Part shown: piece after piece, positions 8,627 to 15,716 of the stretch
How positions within the stretch are numbered: position 1 is the stretch's first letter
Layout: every line of letters begins with the position of its first letter
Assembly: GCA_036741235.1 (NCBI GenBank)
Contig: DAINSQ010000089.1
Span: 1-20,046 of the forward strand
Length of the DNA stretch: 20,046 nucleotides
DNA from: JABWBR01 sp036741235
GTDB lineage: Bacteria > Bacteroidota > Bacteroidia > Chitinophagales > Saprospiraceae
Direction of reading: 5' to 3'
The notes under the pieces: model-generated
The model's input: only the letters and a program-made list of their open reading frames with translations
What the model was told of the DNA's origin: nothing
The model's database searches: none
Translations under genes and position numbers: made by a program

Positions 8627-10306
8627 ATGAAAAAACACCTCTTTTTCGCCATAATTGTTCTCGGTTTTGCCGGCTGCTTTGGTCCTGAACTCGAAGAGCT
8701 ATCATTTTTTGAAGTGACCACCGCTGCTCCTGAGGCAAGCGCTGAGTTAGGCCGCATCCGCCTCTCCGGCGTTCTAACGCGGTTGGATAATGAACAGGTG
8801 AGCGATCACGGCTTCGTTTGGTCTACCTCTCTGGAAGCGCTGGAAAACGCCCCGGAAAACGCAAGTCGTCACGCTTTAGGCAGCGCCTCGCAAGACGGCC
8901 TCTTTGAATGGACTACCCCCCCGCTTTCTATTGACAGCGTTTATTATTTTAAAGCCTACGCCATCGCCGGCGATAGGGCTGTGTACGGTACGTCTCAAGC
9001 GTTTTTCTGGGGCGTTACAGTAAACTTCGTGGAAGCAAAAATCTTTAACGATAGCGTAGTGGTTACGTGCAATATCCAGGGTTTACAAGCGCGCCAAACT
9101 TCTATCGAAGCATTCGGTATTGTGTATTCCAAATTACCGAACCTTTCACAAGCATCGTCTTGTGAAATTTCGGAACAGCGCAGTTCCGACGGCCCTTATA
9201 CCTGCACACTTGCCAATCTGGATTTAAATACCACTTATTATCTTCAACCTTATCTTAAAATTCAAAACGCTGCGTACACCGGTCCGATCGCCAGTTTTTC
9301 AATACGGGGCGGCTGGAAACAGACAACTTCAATGCCTTACCCGCTAAGTTGGCTAAGCGGCGTTTATACCGGCCAACAAGCATTCATCGGCACTGGGACT
9401 ACCAGCTCGCAAGGACTTGGCGGTTTTCAACCAGATTATGATCCCACCTTTTGGTCGTTTCAACCTCCGGAAATTGGCGGTAACGGGGAATGGACGCCCA
9501 TTACTACGTTTCCAAATGCTCTAACTATAAGAACCGGAGCCGTCCATTTTTGGCTTTATGGTAAATTGTACGTAGGGCTTGGAAAAATTATCAGGGAATC
9601 CGGAAATCCTTCAAACCCGGTTAGCTTTTTTGTTTACGACCCAGCCACGAACTCCTGGGATGATGATGTAAATAACACATTTATTTCCCTTGGCCGGTCA
9701 GAGGCTGTCGCTTTTACATTAAATAACAAGGCATATGTCGGCACGGGTACTAGAGACTCCAATGGCGACAGATATAAAGACTTTTACGAGTTTGACCCCC
9801 TGCGCCCTGACGGCATGCGCTGGCGTCAGGTCGCCTCTCTACCCGACGAAGCCGTTGAACGCTCCGCCGCGTCCGGCTTTGCTATTGATGGCAAAGGGTA
9901 CATTCTGGGAGGAATCAGCGGCGTTGTTGATTTATTAGACAACTGGGTGTTTACACCTCCCGCTTCTGATTCTGAAATGGGCAGTTGGGAGCCAATGCCT
10001 ATGACTGGCTTTACAGGTGTCTCCCGTCGTTATGCCTCCGCTTTTGTAATCAATGACAAAGCCTATTACGGCCTCGGGGTTTCTTTTTCTAATAATAATT
10101 TCGAATTAGCTGATTTCTGGGAATACGACTCATCAACTCTAACCTGGAATCGCCAGCCTGATTTACCAGCGAACAAAAGAGCGCGGGCACTTGGCCTGGG
10201 AATAGGCCCCATCGGCCTCATCGTCGGCGGTGATGGCAGAAATATGAATAACAATAACGAAACATACTCTGATTGCTGGCTATTTTTCCCCGACCAATCA
10301 CAATGA
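8627..10306 (+). CDS. Lipoprotein with FN3-like domains and a Kelch-type beta-propeller
   Basis: A 559-residue predicted lipoprotein. The N-terminus is a hydrophobic stretch ending in FAGC, with Cys17 as the likely lipidated residue. The following GPELEE is acidic, as in the export signal that sends many Bacteroidota lipoproteins to the cell surface. Two FN3-like domains follow (about 25-125 and 127-227), each ending in the YYF-AYA or YYLQPYL type of strand common in this phylum. From about residue 228 to the end there is a Kelch-like propeller with repeated blades (YVGLG, YVGTGT, YILGG, YYGLG, FEFDP/YDPATNSW motifs), about five or six in number. The propeller probably binds a protein or glycan; no catalytic residues are recognisable. 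It starts 7 bp after the giant adhesin and probably shares its transcript, so a function together at the surface is plausible. Confidence 0.85.
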   Translation: MKKHLFFAIIVLGFAGCFGPELEELSFFEVTTAAPEASAELGRIRLSGVLTRLDNEQVSDHGFVWSTSLEALENAPENASRHALGSASQDGLFEWTTPPLSIDSVYYFKAYAIAGDRAVYGTSQAFFWGVTVNFVEAKIFNDSVVVTCNIQGLQARQTSIEAFGIVYSKLPNLSQASSCEISEQRSSDGPYTCTLANLDLNTTYYLQPYLKIQNAAYTGPIASFSIRGGWKQTTSMPYPLSWLSGVYTGQQAFIGTGTTSSQGLGGFQPDYDPTFWSFQPPEIGGNGEWTPITTFPNALTIRTGAVHFWLYGKLYVGLGKIIRESGNPSNPVSFFVYDPATNSWDDDVNNTFISLGRSEAVAFTLNNKAYVGTGTRDSNGDRYKDFYEFDPLRPDGMRWRQVASLPDEAVERSAASGFAIDGKGYILGGISGVVDLLDNWVFTPPASDSEMGSWEPMPMTGFTGVSRRYASAFVINDKAYYGLGVSFSNNNFELADFWEYDSSTLTWNRQPDLPANKRARALGLGIGPIGLIVGGDGRNMNNNNETYSDCWLFFPDQSQ

Positions 10307-10309
10307 TTA

Positions 10310-10370
10310 GTTTATAGGTTTATAAGTTTACACATAAAATAAACCTATAAACCCATAAACCCATAAACCC
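10310..10370. repeat. Intergenic octamer and inverted-repeat element
   Basis: A perfect 14-bp inverted repeat (10310-10323 against 10339-10352, GTTTATAGGTTTAT and its complement) surrounds a 15-nt loop. The right arm continues into three octamer units (CTATAAAC, then CCATAAAC twice) at 10345-10368. The element fills most of the 76-bp gap between the Kelch lipoprotein and the next gene. It lacks a T-tract on either strand immediately beyond the stem, so it is not a typical intrinsic terminator, although some attenuation is possible. Confidence 0.8.
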
Positions 10371-10382
10371 AAAATCACAACC

Positions 10383-11240
10383 ATGTATAAAATCACATTC
10401 ATCATTATCATATTTGCCGTGTTCCTGGCGCCCCTCTCCGCCCAGCGGACATACCCCCTTCGCACCGATACTTCAAAGGTTACACTCAACCTGGCGGCAG
10501 TTGACGGGCGACTGGAATTTTCACTGGCAATAAACGACAATGCCGGATTTTTACCCATCACGAGCATTAGCATTGACGATGCCGACCTGTCTATAACCTA
10601 CGAGCCTAGAGGACTGGAAAAAGGGTTTTATCCGCAATTTGCGCTGCACGTCATTGATGCTACCGGCCGCATATTTTACCCCAAACCCCGCCAGCTCAAA
10701 AACGCTACCCCGCCTTCCGGCGCAGGCCTCGCACCCGTCATTTGGCAGGATATGCTCGAAGAGGTGTTGAAACCCGGCTTGTCTTATGAGTTGGTTATTC
10801 AAAAAACTATTATGGGTCCGTTTGACTGCGACGCCCCACGCCCCGATTTTACACTCCAACAGCAACTACCTCATTACGCCGGCGCCGTGGTCGGATTGGC
10901 AGCCATCGGACTGGGACAGGTGTACCGCGCGCAAAAAGAAGATGCCTACGATACCTACAACGACTATTGGAGCAATGAAAACACCAAAGAAGAGGCCGAT
11001 GTGTTTTTGAACCGCGCCACCAACAAGGAAAAAGCCGCCAAAACAGCCACTTATATAGGAGTAGCTATTCTGGGGATCGATGCGCTGACTTACGCCTACC
11101 GGCATATCCAAATCAAAAAAAAGCAGCGCATTTATGATAAACACTGTACCCCGCAAAAAACAAGCCTGCAATGGCAGCCCTATTGGGATCCTGCCACCCC
11201 GGGATCAGCTATAGGCGCAATTGTCCGTTTTACTTTCTAA
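10383..11240 (+). CDS. Exported protein of unknown function with two hydrophobic segments
   Basis: A 285-residue protein that I do not recognise as a named family. The N-terminus is a signal peptide (about 1-20, cleavage near PLSAQ). Residues about 21-160 look beta-rich and soluble. Two hydrophobic segments (about 163-181 and 219-238) flank a charged, helix-prone stretch rich in Asp, Glu, Lys, Tyr and Asn. The C-terminus is AIVRFTF, ending in an aromatic residue as in many outer-membrane beta-barrel proteins, but there is no obvious barrel of that size. The two segments could instead be membrane-embedded helices. The gene lies 76 bp after the Kelch lipoprotein, beyond a repeat element, and 10 bp before the WD40 gene. 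It is probably co-expressed with the latter. Confidence 0.8.
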   Translation: MYKITFIIIIFAVFLAPLSAQRTYPLRTDTSKVTLNLAAVDGRLEFSLAINDNAGFLPITSISIDDADLSITYEPRGLEKGFYPQFALHVIDATGRIFYPKPRQLKNATPPSGAGLAPVIWQDMLEEVLKPGLSYELVIQKTIMGPFDCDAPRPDFTLQQQLPHYAGAVVGLAAIGLGQVYRAQKEDAYDTYNDYWSNENTKEEADVFLNRATNKEKAAKTATYIGVAILGIDALTYAYRHIQIKKKQRIYDKHCTPQKTSLQWQPYWDPATPGSAIGAIVRFTF

Positions 11241-11250
11241 ACCAACAGGC

Positions 11251-12966
11251 ATGAAGTACGTATACCTCCCCATAATTTTTGCTTTCGCAATGGCTGCCGC
11301 TGCGCCATTGCATGCCCAATGTTACCCAAATGTACGAGCCGAAGGCCTGCGCCTGTTGCGCAACGGTCAATACAGCGAAGCCATTAACCAATTTTGGGCC
11401 GCCCGCACCTGCGATGATTTGCCCGCTAATAATGATATCGATAAATTGATCCAACAGGCCACTAAAGAACAAGTGGCCAACCTGAATACGGCCGTGGAAA
11501 AAGCCCGTCAGGCCGAACAGGATGCCCGAAAAGCCCAGCAAACCGCCGTAAACGCCCGCGAAGCCGAAGCAGAAGCCCGCAAAAAAGCCGAAGACAACGC
11601 CCGACTGGCCCGCGAAGAAGGCCAACGCGCCGAGTCGCTGCGACTCAGCCTGCTGTCTGATATAGCCCGGCAAAACAACCAATACTCCGACGCACTGCTC
11701 CTGGCCTTTTTCTCGCTCGAACTGGCCGCCAACCCCGATATGCAAAATGCCGTATTGCCAAGTTTTGCCAAAGCAGTCAAAGATTCACTCACCCGAACAA
11801 TAGCTACCCTGCCCCAATCCGTCAGCGATCTGTACCCATCCACCGACGGCCAATGGATTGCCGCCCAAACAGCTAATGACGTTTTTTTGTGCCAATTATC
11901 AGCCGGTAAAATCGCCGTTACCCACCTGCCCGGCCAACAATGGCTTTGCTTTGCAGGCCCTGATGGCCAACAACTGACGGTTACCCGGTCTTCCCAAGGC
12001 AATGAAGCCTCCATCTGGCGCGACGGTATCCCTACCCCGTTGCGCGGCCACGCCGAACCCGTCACCTATGCAACAGCTTCCCCCGACGGACAACTTTTTA
12101 TCACAACTTCAAGAGATAATACCGCCAAAATCTGGGATGCAACAGGTCGTCTACAAGCGACCCTGTCCGGCCACAAAGGCAATGTGTACGCCGCCCAATT
12201 TTCGCCGGACAAACAACAAATCCTCACCCGCAGCTCCGACGGCAACATCGGACTCTGGCATACCAACGGCCAACTCATCGCCATGCTGGGCGATAATGCA
12301 GCCTATTTCTACCATTGCGCTTTCTCGCCTTCCGGCAATCGCATCGCGGGCGCTTCCGCTATGGGGCTGATGATCTGGGATAAAAACGGCAGGCAAATCG
12401 CCGCTTTTGGACAAGACGATACCCCCGTCGTCGATTGCTATTTTTCTTTTGAAAATAATGAACAGCGTTTACGATCCCGGTCTTTGTCCAACCTGATTTC
12501 GCAATGGGATTTGGATGGTAAAAAAATGGCGTCTTTTTCACACAACGGACGAGTAGACGGATGGGATGCCACCAACGGTCAGGGCAGCTTAATTACCTGG
12601 TCGGAAGACCGCCAAGTCAAACAATGGAGCCACAATGGAAAATTGCTGCAAACGTATTCGGGCCATACTGCTCGAATTGTAAAGGCCGAATCCGGCCTAA
12701 ACTTGATCCTCGGCGCCTGCGAAGACGGCAATGCCAAGCTCTGGACATCCGACGGCACACTTCTCCTGGATTGGAACTCGCCAACTCCCCCGCACTTGTC
12801 TACCCCTGATCATTTGATTTTTTATACAGATAATACCGGCACAAAACTACTCGCCACCCCAACTCCCGTCGAAGTGTACAAAACTATGCGCGATGACGCA
12901 TCCTCATTGACAGCGTCATTAGAGAAAATCAGGAAAAAATACAAGGTGGCCCGGTTTGAACAATAA
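11251..12966 (+). CDS. Exported coiled-coil WD40 beta-propeller protein
   Basis: A 571-residue protein read from the ATG at 11251. A longer reading from TTG at 11221 would add ten residues overlapping the previous gene and would bury the signal peptide (MKYVYLP to APLHAQ, about 23 residues). After the signal peptide there is a short TPR-like helical stretch (GLRLLRNGQYSEAINQFW). An Ala/Glu/Arg/Lys-rich coiled coil follows (about 76-131), then a helical segment (NNQYSDALLLAFFSLELA, about 140-175). Seven to eight WD-like blades fill about 189-515, with SPDG, NTAKIWD, GLWHTNG, SQWDLDG and KLWTSDG motifs. WD40 propellers are binding scaffolds and no enzyme domain is visible. The coil, helix and propeller order resembles the C-terminal half of STAND or caspase-WD40 proteins (recalled family pattern), but here it is exported. 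Confidence 0.87.
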   Translation: MKYVYLPIIFAFAMAAAAPLHAQCYPNVRAEGLRLLRNGQYSEAINQFWAARTCDDLPANNDIDKLIQQATKEQVANLNTAVEKARQAEQDARKAQQTAVNAREAEAEARKKAEDNARLAREEGQRAESLRLSLLSDIARQNNQYSDALLLAFFSLELAANPDMQNAVLPSFAKAVKDSLTRTIATLPQSVSDLYPSTDGQWIAAQTANDVFLCQLSAGKIAVTHLPGQQWLCFAGPDGQQLTVTRSSQGNEASIWRDGIPTPLRGHAEPVTYATASPDGQLFITTSRDNTAKIWDATGRLQATLSGHKGNVYAAQFSPDKQQILTRSSDGNIGLWHTNGQLIAMLGDNAAYFYHCAFSPSGNRIAGASAMGLMIWDKNGRQIAAFGQDDTPVVDCYFSFENNEQRLRSRSLSNLISQWDLDGKKMASFSHNGRVDGWDATNGQGSLITWSEDRQVKQWSHNGKLLQTYSGHTARIVKAESGLNLILGACEDGNAKLWTSDGTLLLDWNSPTPPHLSTPDHLIFYTDNTGTKLLATPTPVEVYKTMRDDASSLTASLEKIRKKYKVARFEQ

Positions 12967-12975
12967 CGGTCGGCG

Positions 12976-14943
12976 CTACTTCCCCTTTTTGACCGCTTTG
13001 GCTGCCGGCGCTTTTTTAGGCTCAGCCGCCTTTTTTGCAGCGCTGTGCTCTAATACCAATACAGCTAACGGCGGTAAATTTACGGAAATCAAATACGGGC
13101 GCCCGTGTTTGGACTCTTTTTTGGCTTTAACCGAATCAACTATCGCATATCCGCTGCCGCCGTATGCCTTGTCGTCGCTGTTGAGCGCAACTTTCCAGTT
13201 ACCGCTTTCCGGTACGCCCAGTTCATAATTCTCGCGTACTACCGGCGTGAAGTTGCATACTACCAACACCGGCTTTTTGGCATCAACGCCCTTGCGCAAA
13301 TACGACAAAACGCTGTTGCTGTGATCGTTGTGCTCCACCCATTCAAAGCCCTCCGGTGCAAACTGTTTTTCGTAAAGCGAAGGCTGGTGCGTATAGTAAT
13401 GATTGAGCTTTTTCACCCATTCTTTCATACCCTTGTGGAAATCGTATTGCAAGAGCCACCATTCCAATCCCCGCTCAAGGCTCCATTCGCTCGTCTGGCC
13501 GAATTCGCCCCCCATAAATAACAACCGTGTGCCGGGATGGGTATACATGTAGCCAAACAATGTGCGCAGGTTGGCAAAACGCTGCCACTCATCGCCCGGC
13601 ATGCGGCGTATCAACGAGCCCTTGCCGTGTACTACTTCATCGTGCGACAATGGCAACATGAAATTTTCACTGAAAGCATATACAATACTAAAAGTGATCA
13701 TGTTGTGGTGAAAACGCCGGTGTATGGGATCGTTTTTGAAATAATTAAGCGTGTCGTGCATCCAGCCCATCATCCATTTCTGGCCGAAGCCCAAACCGCC
13801 CGTGTATACCGGCCGGGAAACGCCGCTCCAGGCCGTTGATTCCTCCGCAATCGTGATGGCGTCGGGATATTCTGTGTAGACTGTTTCGTTGAATTCTTTC
13901 AGGAAAGCAATAGCCTCCAGGTTTTCATTGCCGCCATAGCGGTTGGGAATCCATTCGCCTTGCTTGCGCGAATAATCGAGGTACAACATCGAGGCCACGG
14001 CATCTACCCGCAAACCATCGGCGTGATATATATCAAGCCAAAATAACGCATTGGAAATCAAGAAGCTGCGAACTTCGTTGCGGCCGTAGTTGTATATGCA
14101 GCTTTTCCAGTCGGGGTGAAAACCCAATCGCGGATCGGCATGGTCGTAAAGATGCGTGCCGTCAAAATCGGCAAGCCCATGGGCGTCGCTCGGAAAATGC
14201 GAGGGCACCCAGTCGAGCAATACCCCAATGCCCGCCTGGTGAAAGGCATCCATGAGGTACATGAAATCTTGCGGTGTGCCAAAGCGACTGGTGGGCGCAA
14301 AATAACCGGTGGTCTGGTACCCCCACGAAGGGAAATAGGGGTGCTCCATCACCGGCATAAATTCAACATGGGTGAAGCCCATATCCTTGACGTATGTCAC
14401 CAGTTCATCGGCCAATTCACGGTAACTCAGCGACTCGGCGCCGCCCGCGCGCTTGCGCCACGAGCCTATGTGCACTTCATAAACCGAAAATGGCTTGTCC
14501 AAACCATTATGCGCATGGCGGTTCTTCATCCACTCGCCGTCATTCCACTTGTAGTCCAAATCCCATACAATCGACGCCGTATTGGGCGGTATCTCCCAAA
14601 ACAACGCATACGGATCGCCTTTTTGCAAACGTCGCCCGTCGCGCGACCAAATATGGTATTTGTATAACGCTCCTTTCTCAACGCCTGGCACAAACCCTTC
14701 CCAAATACCCGAGCCGTCCCAACGAGCGTTAAGCGGATGCGCATTGCGGTTCCAACCGTTGAAATTGCCAATCACCGACACTGCCTCGGCATTGGGCGCC
14801 CAAACGGCAAAATATACGCCATTTTGCCCCTCTACTTCCAGCAAATGACTGCCCAACTTCTGGTAGATCCGAAAATGTTTGCCGGCCTTGAACAGGTTGA
14901 TGTCGAATTCTGTAAAAAGACTGTGGTTGATTACGTTTGCCAT
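12976..14943 (-). CDS. glgB: 1,4-alpha-glucan (glycogen) branching enzyme
   Basis: A 655-residue cytoplasmic GH13 enzyme. It cuts alpha-1,4 glucan chains and re-attaches them as alpha-1,6 branches in glycogen. An N-terminal CBM48 domain (about 35-135, with YFAVWAPNA and GNFNGWN) precedes the catalytic barrel. Visible GH13 motifs are DWVPSHF (Asp244), GLRVDAV (nucleophile Asp314), IAEEST (general acid/base, probably Glu367) and LSHDEVVHGK (Asp435). GGEFGQTSEW also matches the branching-enzyme pattern. The length fits the short GlgB type lacking the extra N-terminal domain. The last 20 or so residues are a Lys/Ala/Pro-rich tail, probably disordered. The start at 14943 gives the usual N-terminus. 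No other glycogen gene is adjacent. Its stop lies 9 bp from that of the convergent WD40 gene. Confidence 0.97.
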   Translation of the reverse strand: MANVINHSLFTEFDINLFKAGKHFRIYQKLGSHLLEVEGQNGVYFAVWAPNAEAVSVIGNFNGWNRNAHPLNARWDGSGIWEGFVPGVEKGALYKYHIWSRDGRRLQKGDPYALFWEIPPNTASIVWDLDYKWNDGEWMKNRHAHNGLDKPFSVYEVHIGSWRKRAGGAESLSYRELADELVTYVKDMGFTHVEFMPVMEHPYFPSWGYQTTGYFAPTSRFGTPQDFMYLMDAFHQAGIGVLLDWVPSHFPSDAHGLADFDGTHLYDHADPRLGFHPDWKSCIYNYGRNEVRSFLISNALFWLDIYHADGLRVDAVASMLYLDYSRKQGEWIPNRYGGNENLEAIAFLKEFNETVYTEYPDAITIAEESTAWSGVSRPVYTGGLGFGQKWMMGWMHDTLNYFKNDPIHRRFHHNMITFSIVYAFSENFMLPLSHDEVVHGKGSLIRRMPGDEWQRFANLRTLFGYMYTHPGTRLLFMGGEFGQTSEWSLERGLEWWLLQYDFHKGMKEWVKKLNHYYTHQPSLYEKQFAPEGFEWVEHNDHSNSVLSYLRKGVDAKKPVLVVCNFTPVVRENYELGVPESGNWKVALNSDDKAYGGSGYAIVDSVKAKKESKHGRPYLISVNLPPLAVLVLEHSAAKKAAEPKKAPAAKAVKKGK

Positions 14944-15027
14944 GGTATTTCGATTATGGGTAAGGCCGGTATAGGCGCAAGTGCAAAAATGGGGAACGAT
15001 AGTGAAAGTACAAAGAGATGTGGGAAA

Positions 15028-15104
15028 AGTTGTCGGTTATGGAGTGCCTGTTATCGGTTCTTTGTTGATAGTAGTCGAGAACTGGTAACCGGCAACCGAT
15101 AACT
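15028..15104. repeat. Intergenic inverted-repeat element upstream of lemA
   Basis: GTTATCGGTT (15050-15059) and AACCGATAAC (15094-15103) form a perfect 10-bp inverted repeat with a 34-nt spacer. A further direct copy with one mismatch, AGTTGTCGGTT, lies at 15028-15038. GGTAACC within the spacer is itself palindromic. The element sits in the 215-bp divergent region between glgB and lemA. Its right arm covers the place where a -33 promoter element for lemA would be expected. Confidence 0.7.
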
Positions 15105-15118
15105 GACTACATTTATAC

Positions 15119-15126
15119 TATATTTG
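15119..15126 (+). promoter_or_regulatory. Probable -7 promoter box for lemA
   Basis: TATATTTG is an exact match to the Bacteroidota -7 consensus TAnnTTTG, 32 bp before the lemA start. No clear TTTG is seen at the expected -33 distance, where the right arm of the inverted repeat lies instead. Confidence 0.45.
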
Positions 15127-15158
15127 TCTATTATTCTTCAACAAAAAACGCCATTCCT

Positions 15159-15713
15159 ATGCTCATCCTCACTATCGCGTTCGTCGTACTGCTGGCAGTG
15201 GCCATCATCGGTATGTACAACGGCCTGGTGCGCCAGCGCAACAAAGTAGACGAAGCCTGGGGTAATATTCAGGTGCAACTCAAACGCCGCTTCGACCTCA
15301 TTCCCAACCTGGTAGAAACCGTTAAAGGCTACGCGACCCACGAAAAAGAAACCTTTGAACGGCTGGTACAAGCTCGCAATTCAGCTATCCAGGCGCCTGC
15401 CGACGACGTTGCCGCTCAGGGCCAGGCCCAGTCGGCAGTGTCCAGCGCATTGCGCTCCGTATTGGCAGTGGTAGAAAACTATCCCGAACTGAAAGCCAAT
15501 GCCAATTTCCAACAACTGATGAGCTCACTATCGGAAGTGGAAGACAACCTGCAAATGTCGCGCCGCTATTACCAGGCCACCGTGCGCGATTTTAACAATA
15601 AATGCGAGTCTTTTCCCTCTATGATTATCGCTGGTCTTTTCAACTTCCAGCGGCGCCCCTTCTTCGAATTGGAAAATCCGGAAGAAGCCGAAAATGTTAA
15701 AGTGAAATTCTGA
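15159..15713 (+). CDS. lemA: LemA family membrane-anchored protein
   Basis: A 184-residue protein with a single N-terminal membrane helix (about 2-20), followed by the family hallmark region (VDEAWGNIQVQLKRR, then DLIPNLVETVKGY). A long helical bundle ends in the usual FPSMIIAGLFNF segment near the C-terminus. The length is normal for LemA. The family is widespread and its molecular function is not settled; it is commonly found next to DUF2207 or TPM-domain membrane proteins, as here. Only 3 bp separate its stop from the next start, which implies co-transcription and possible translational coupling. An exact -7 box lies 32 bp upstream. Confidence 0.95.
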   Translation: MLILTIAFVVLLAVAIIGMYNGLVRQRNKVDEAWGNIQVQLKRRFDLIPNLVETVKGYATHEKETFERLVQARNSAIQAPADDVAAQGQAQSAVSSALRSVLAVVENYPELKANANFQQLMSSLSEVEDNLQMSRRYYQATVRDFNNKCESFPSMIIAGLFNFQRRPFFELENPEEAENVKVKF

Positions 15714-15716
15714 GCT

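Noticed and set aside
10345..10370. CRISPR-like or telomere-like array of octamers
   Set aside because: The units are only 8 bp with no spacers, and there are about three of them; nearby there are no cas genes. A resemblance of the complement to telomere repeats is probably superficial.
11221..11250. Extended WD40 protein start at TTG 11221
   Set aside because: It overlaps the end of the previous gene and places extra residues before a clean signal peptide that begins at the ATG at 11251.
13105..13521. Plus-strand open frames inside glgB
   Set aside because: They are antisense to a branching enzyme whose catalytic motifs are all intact.
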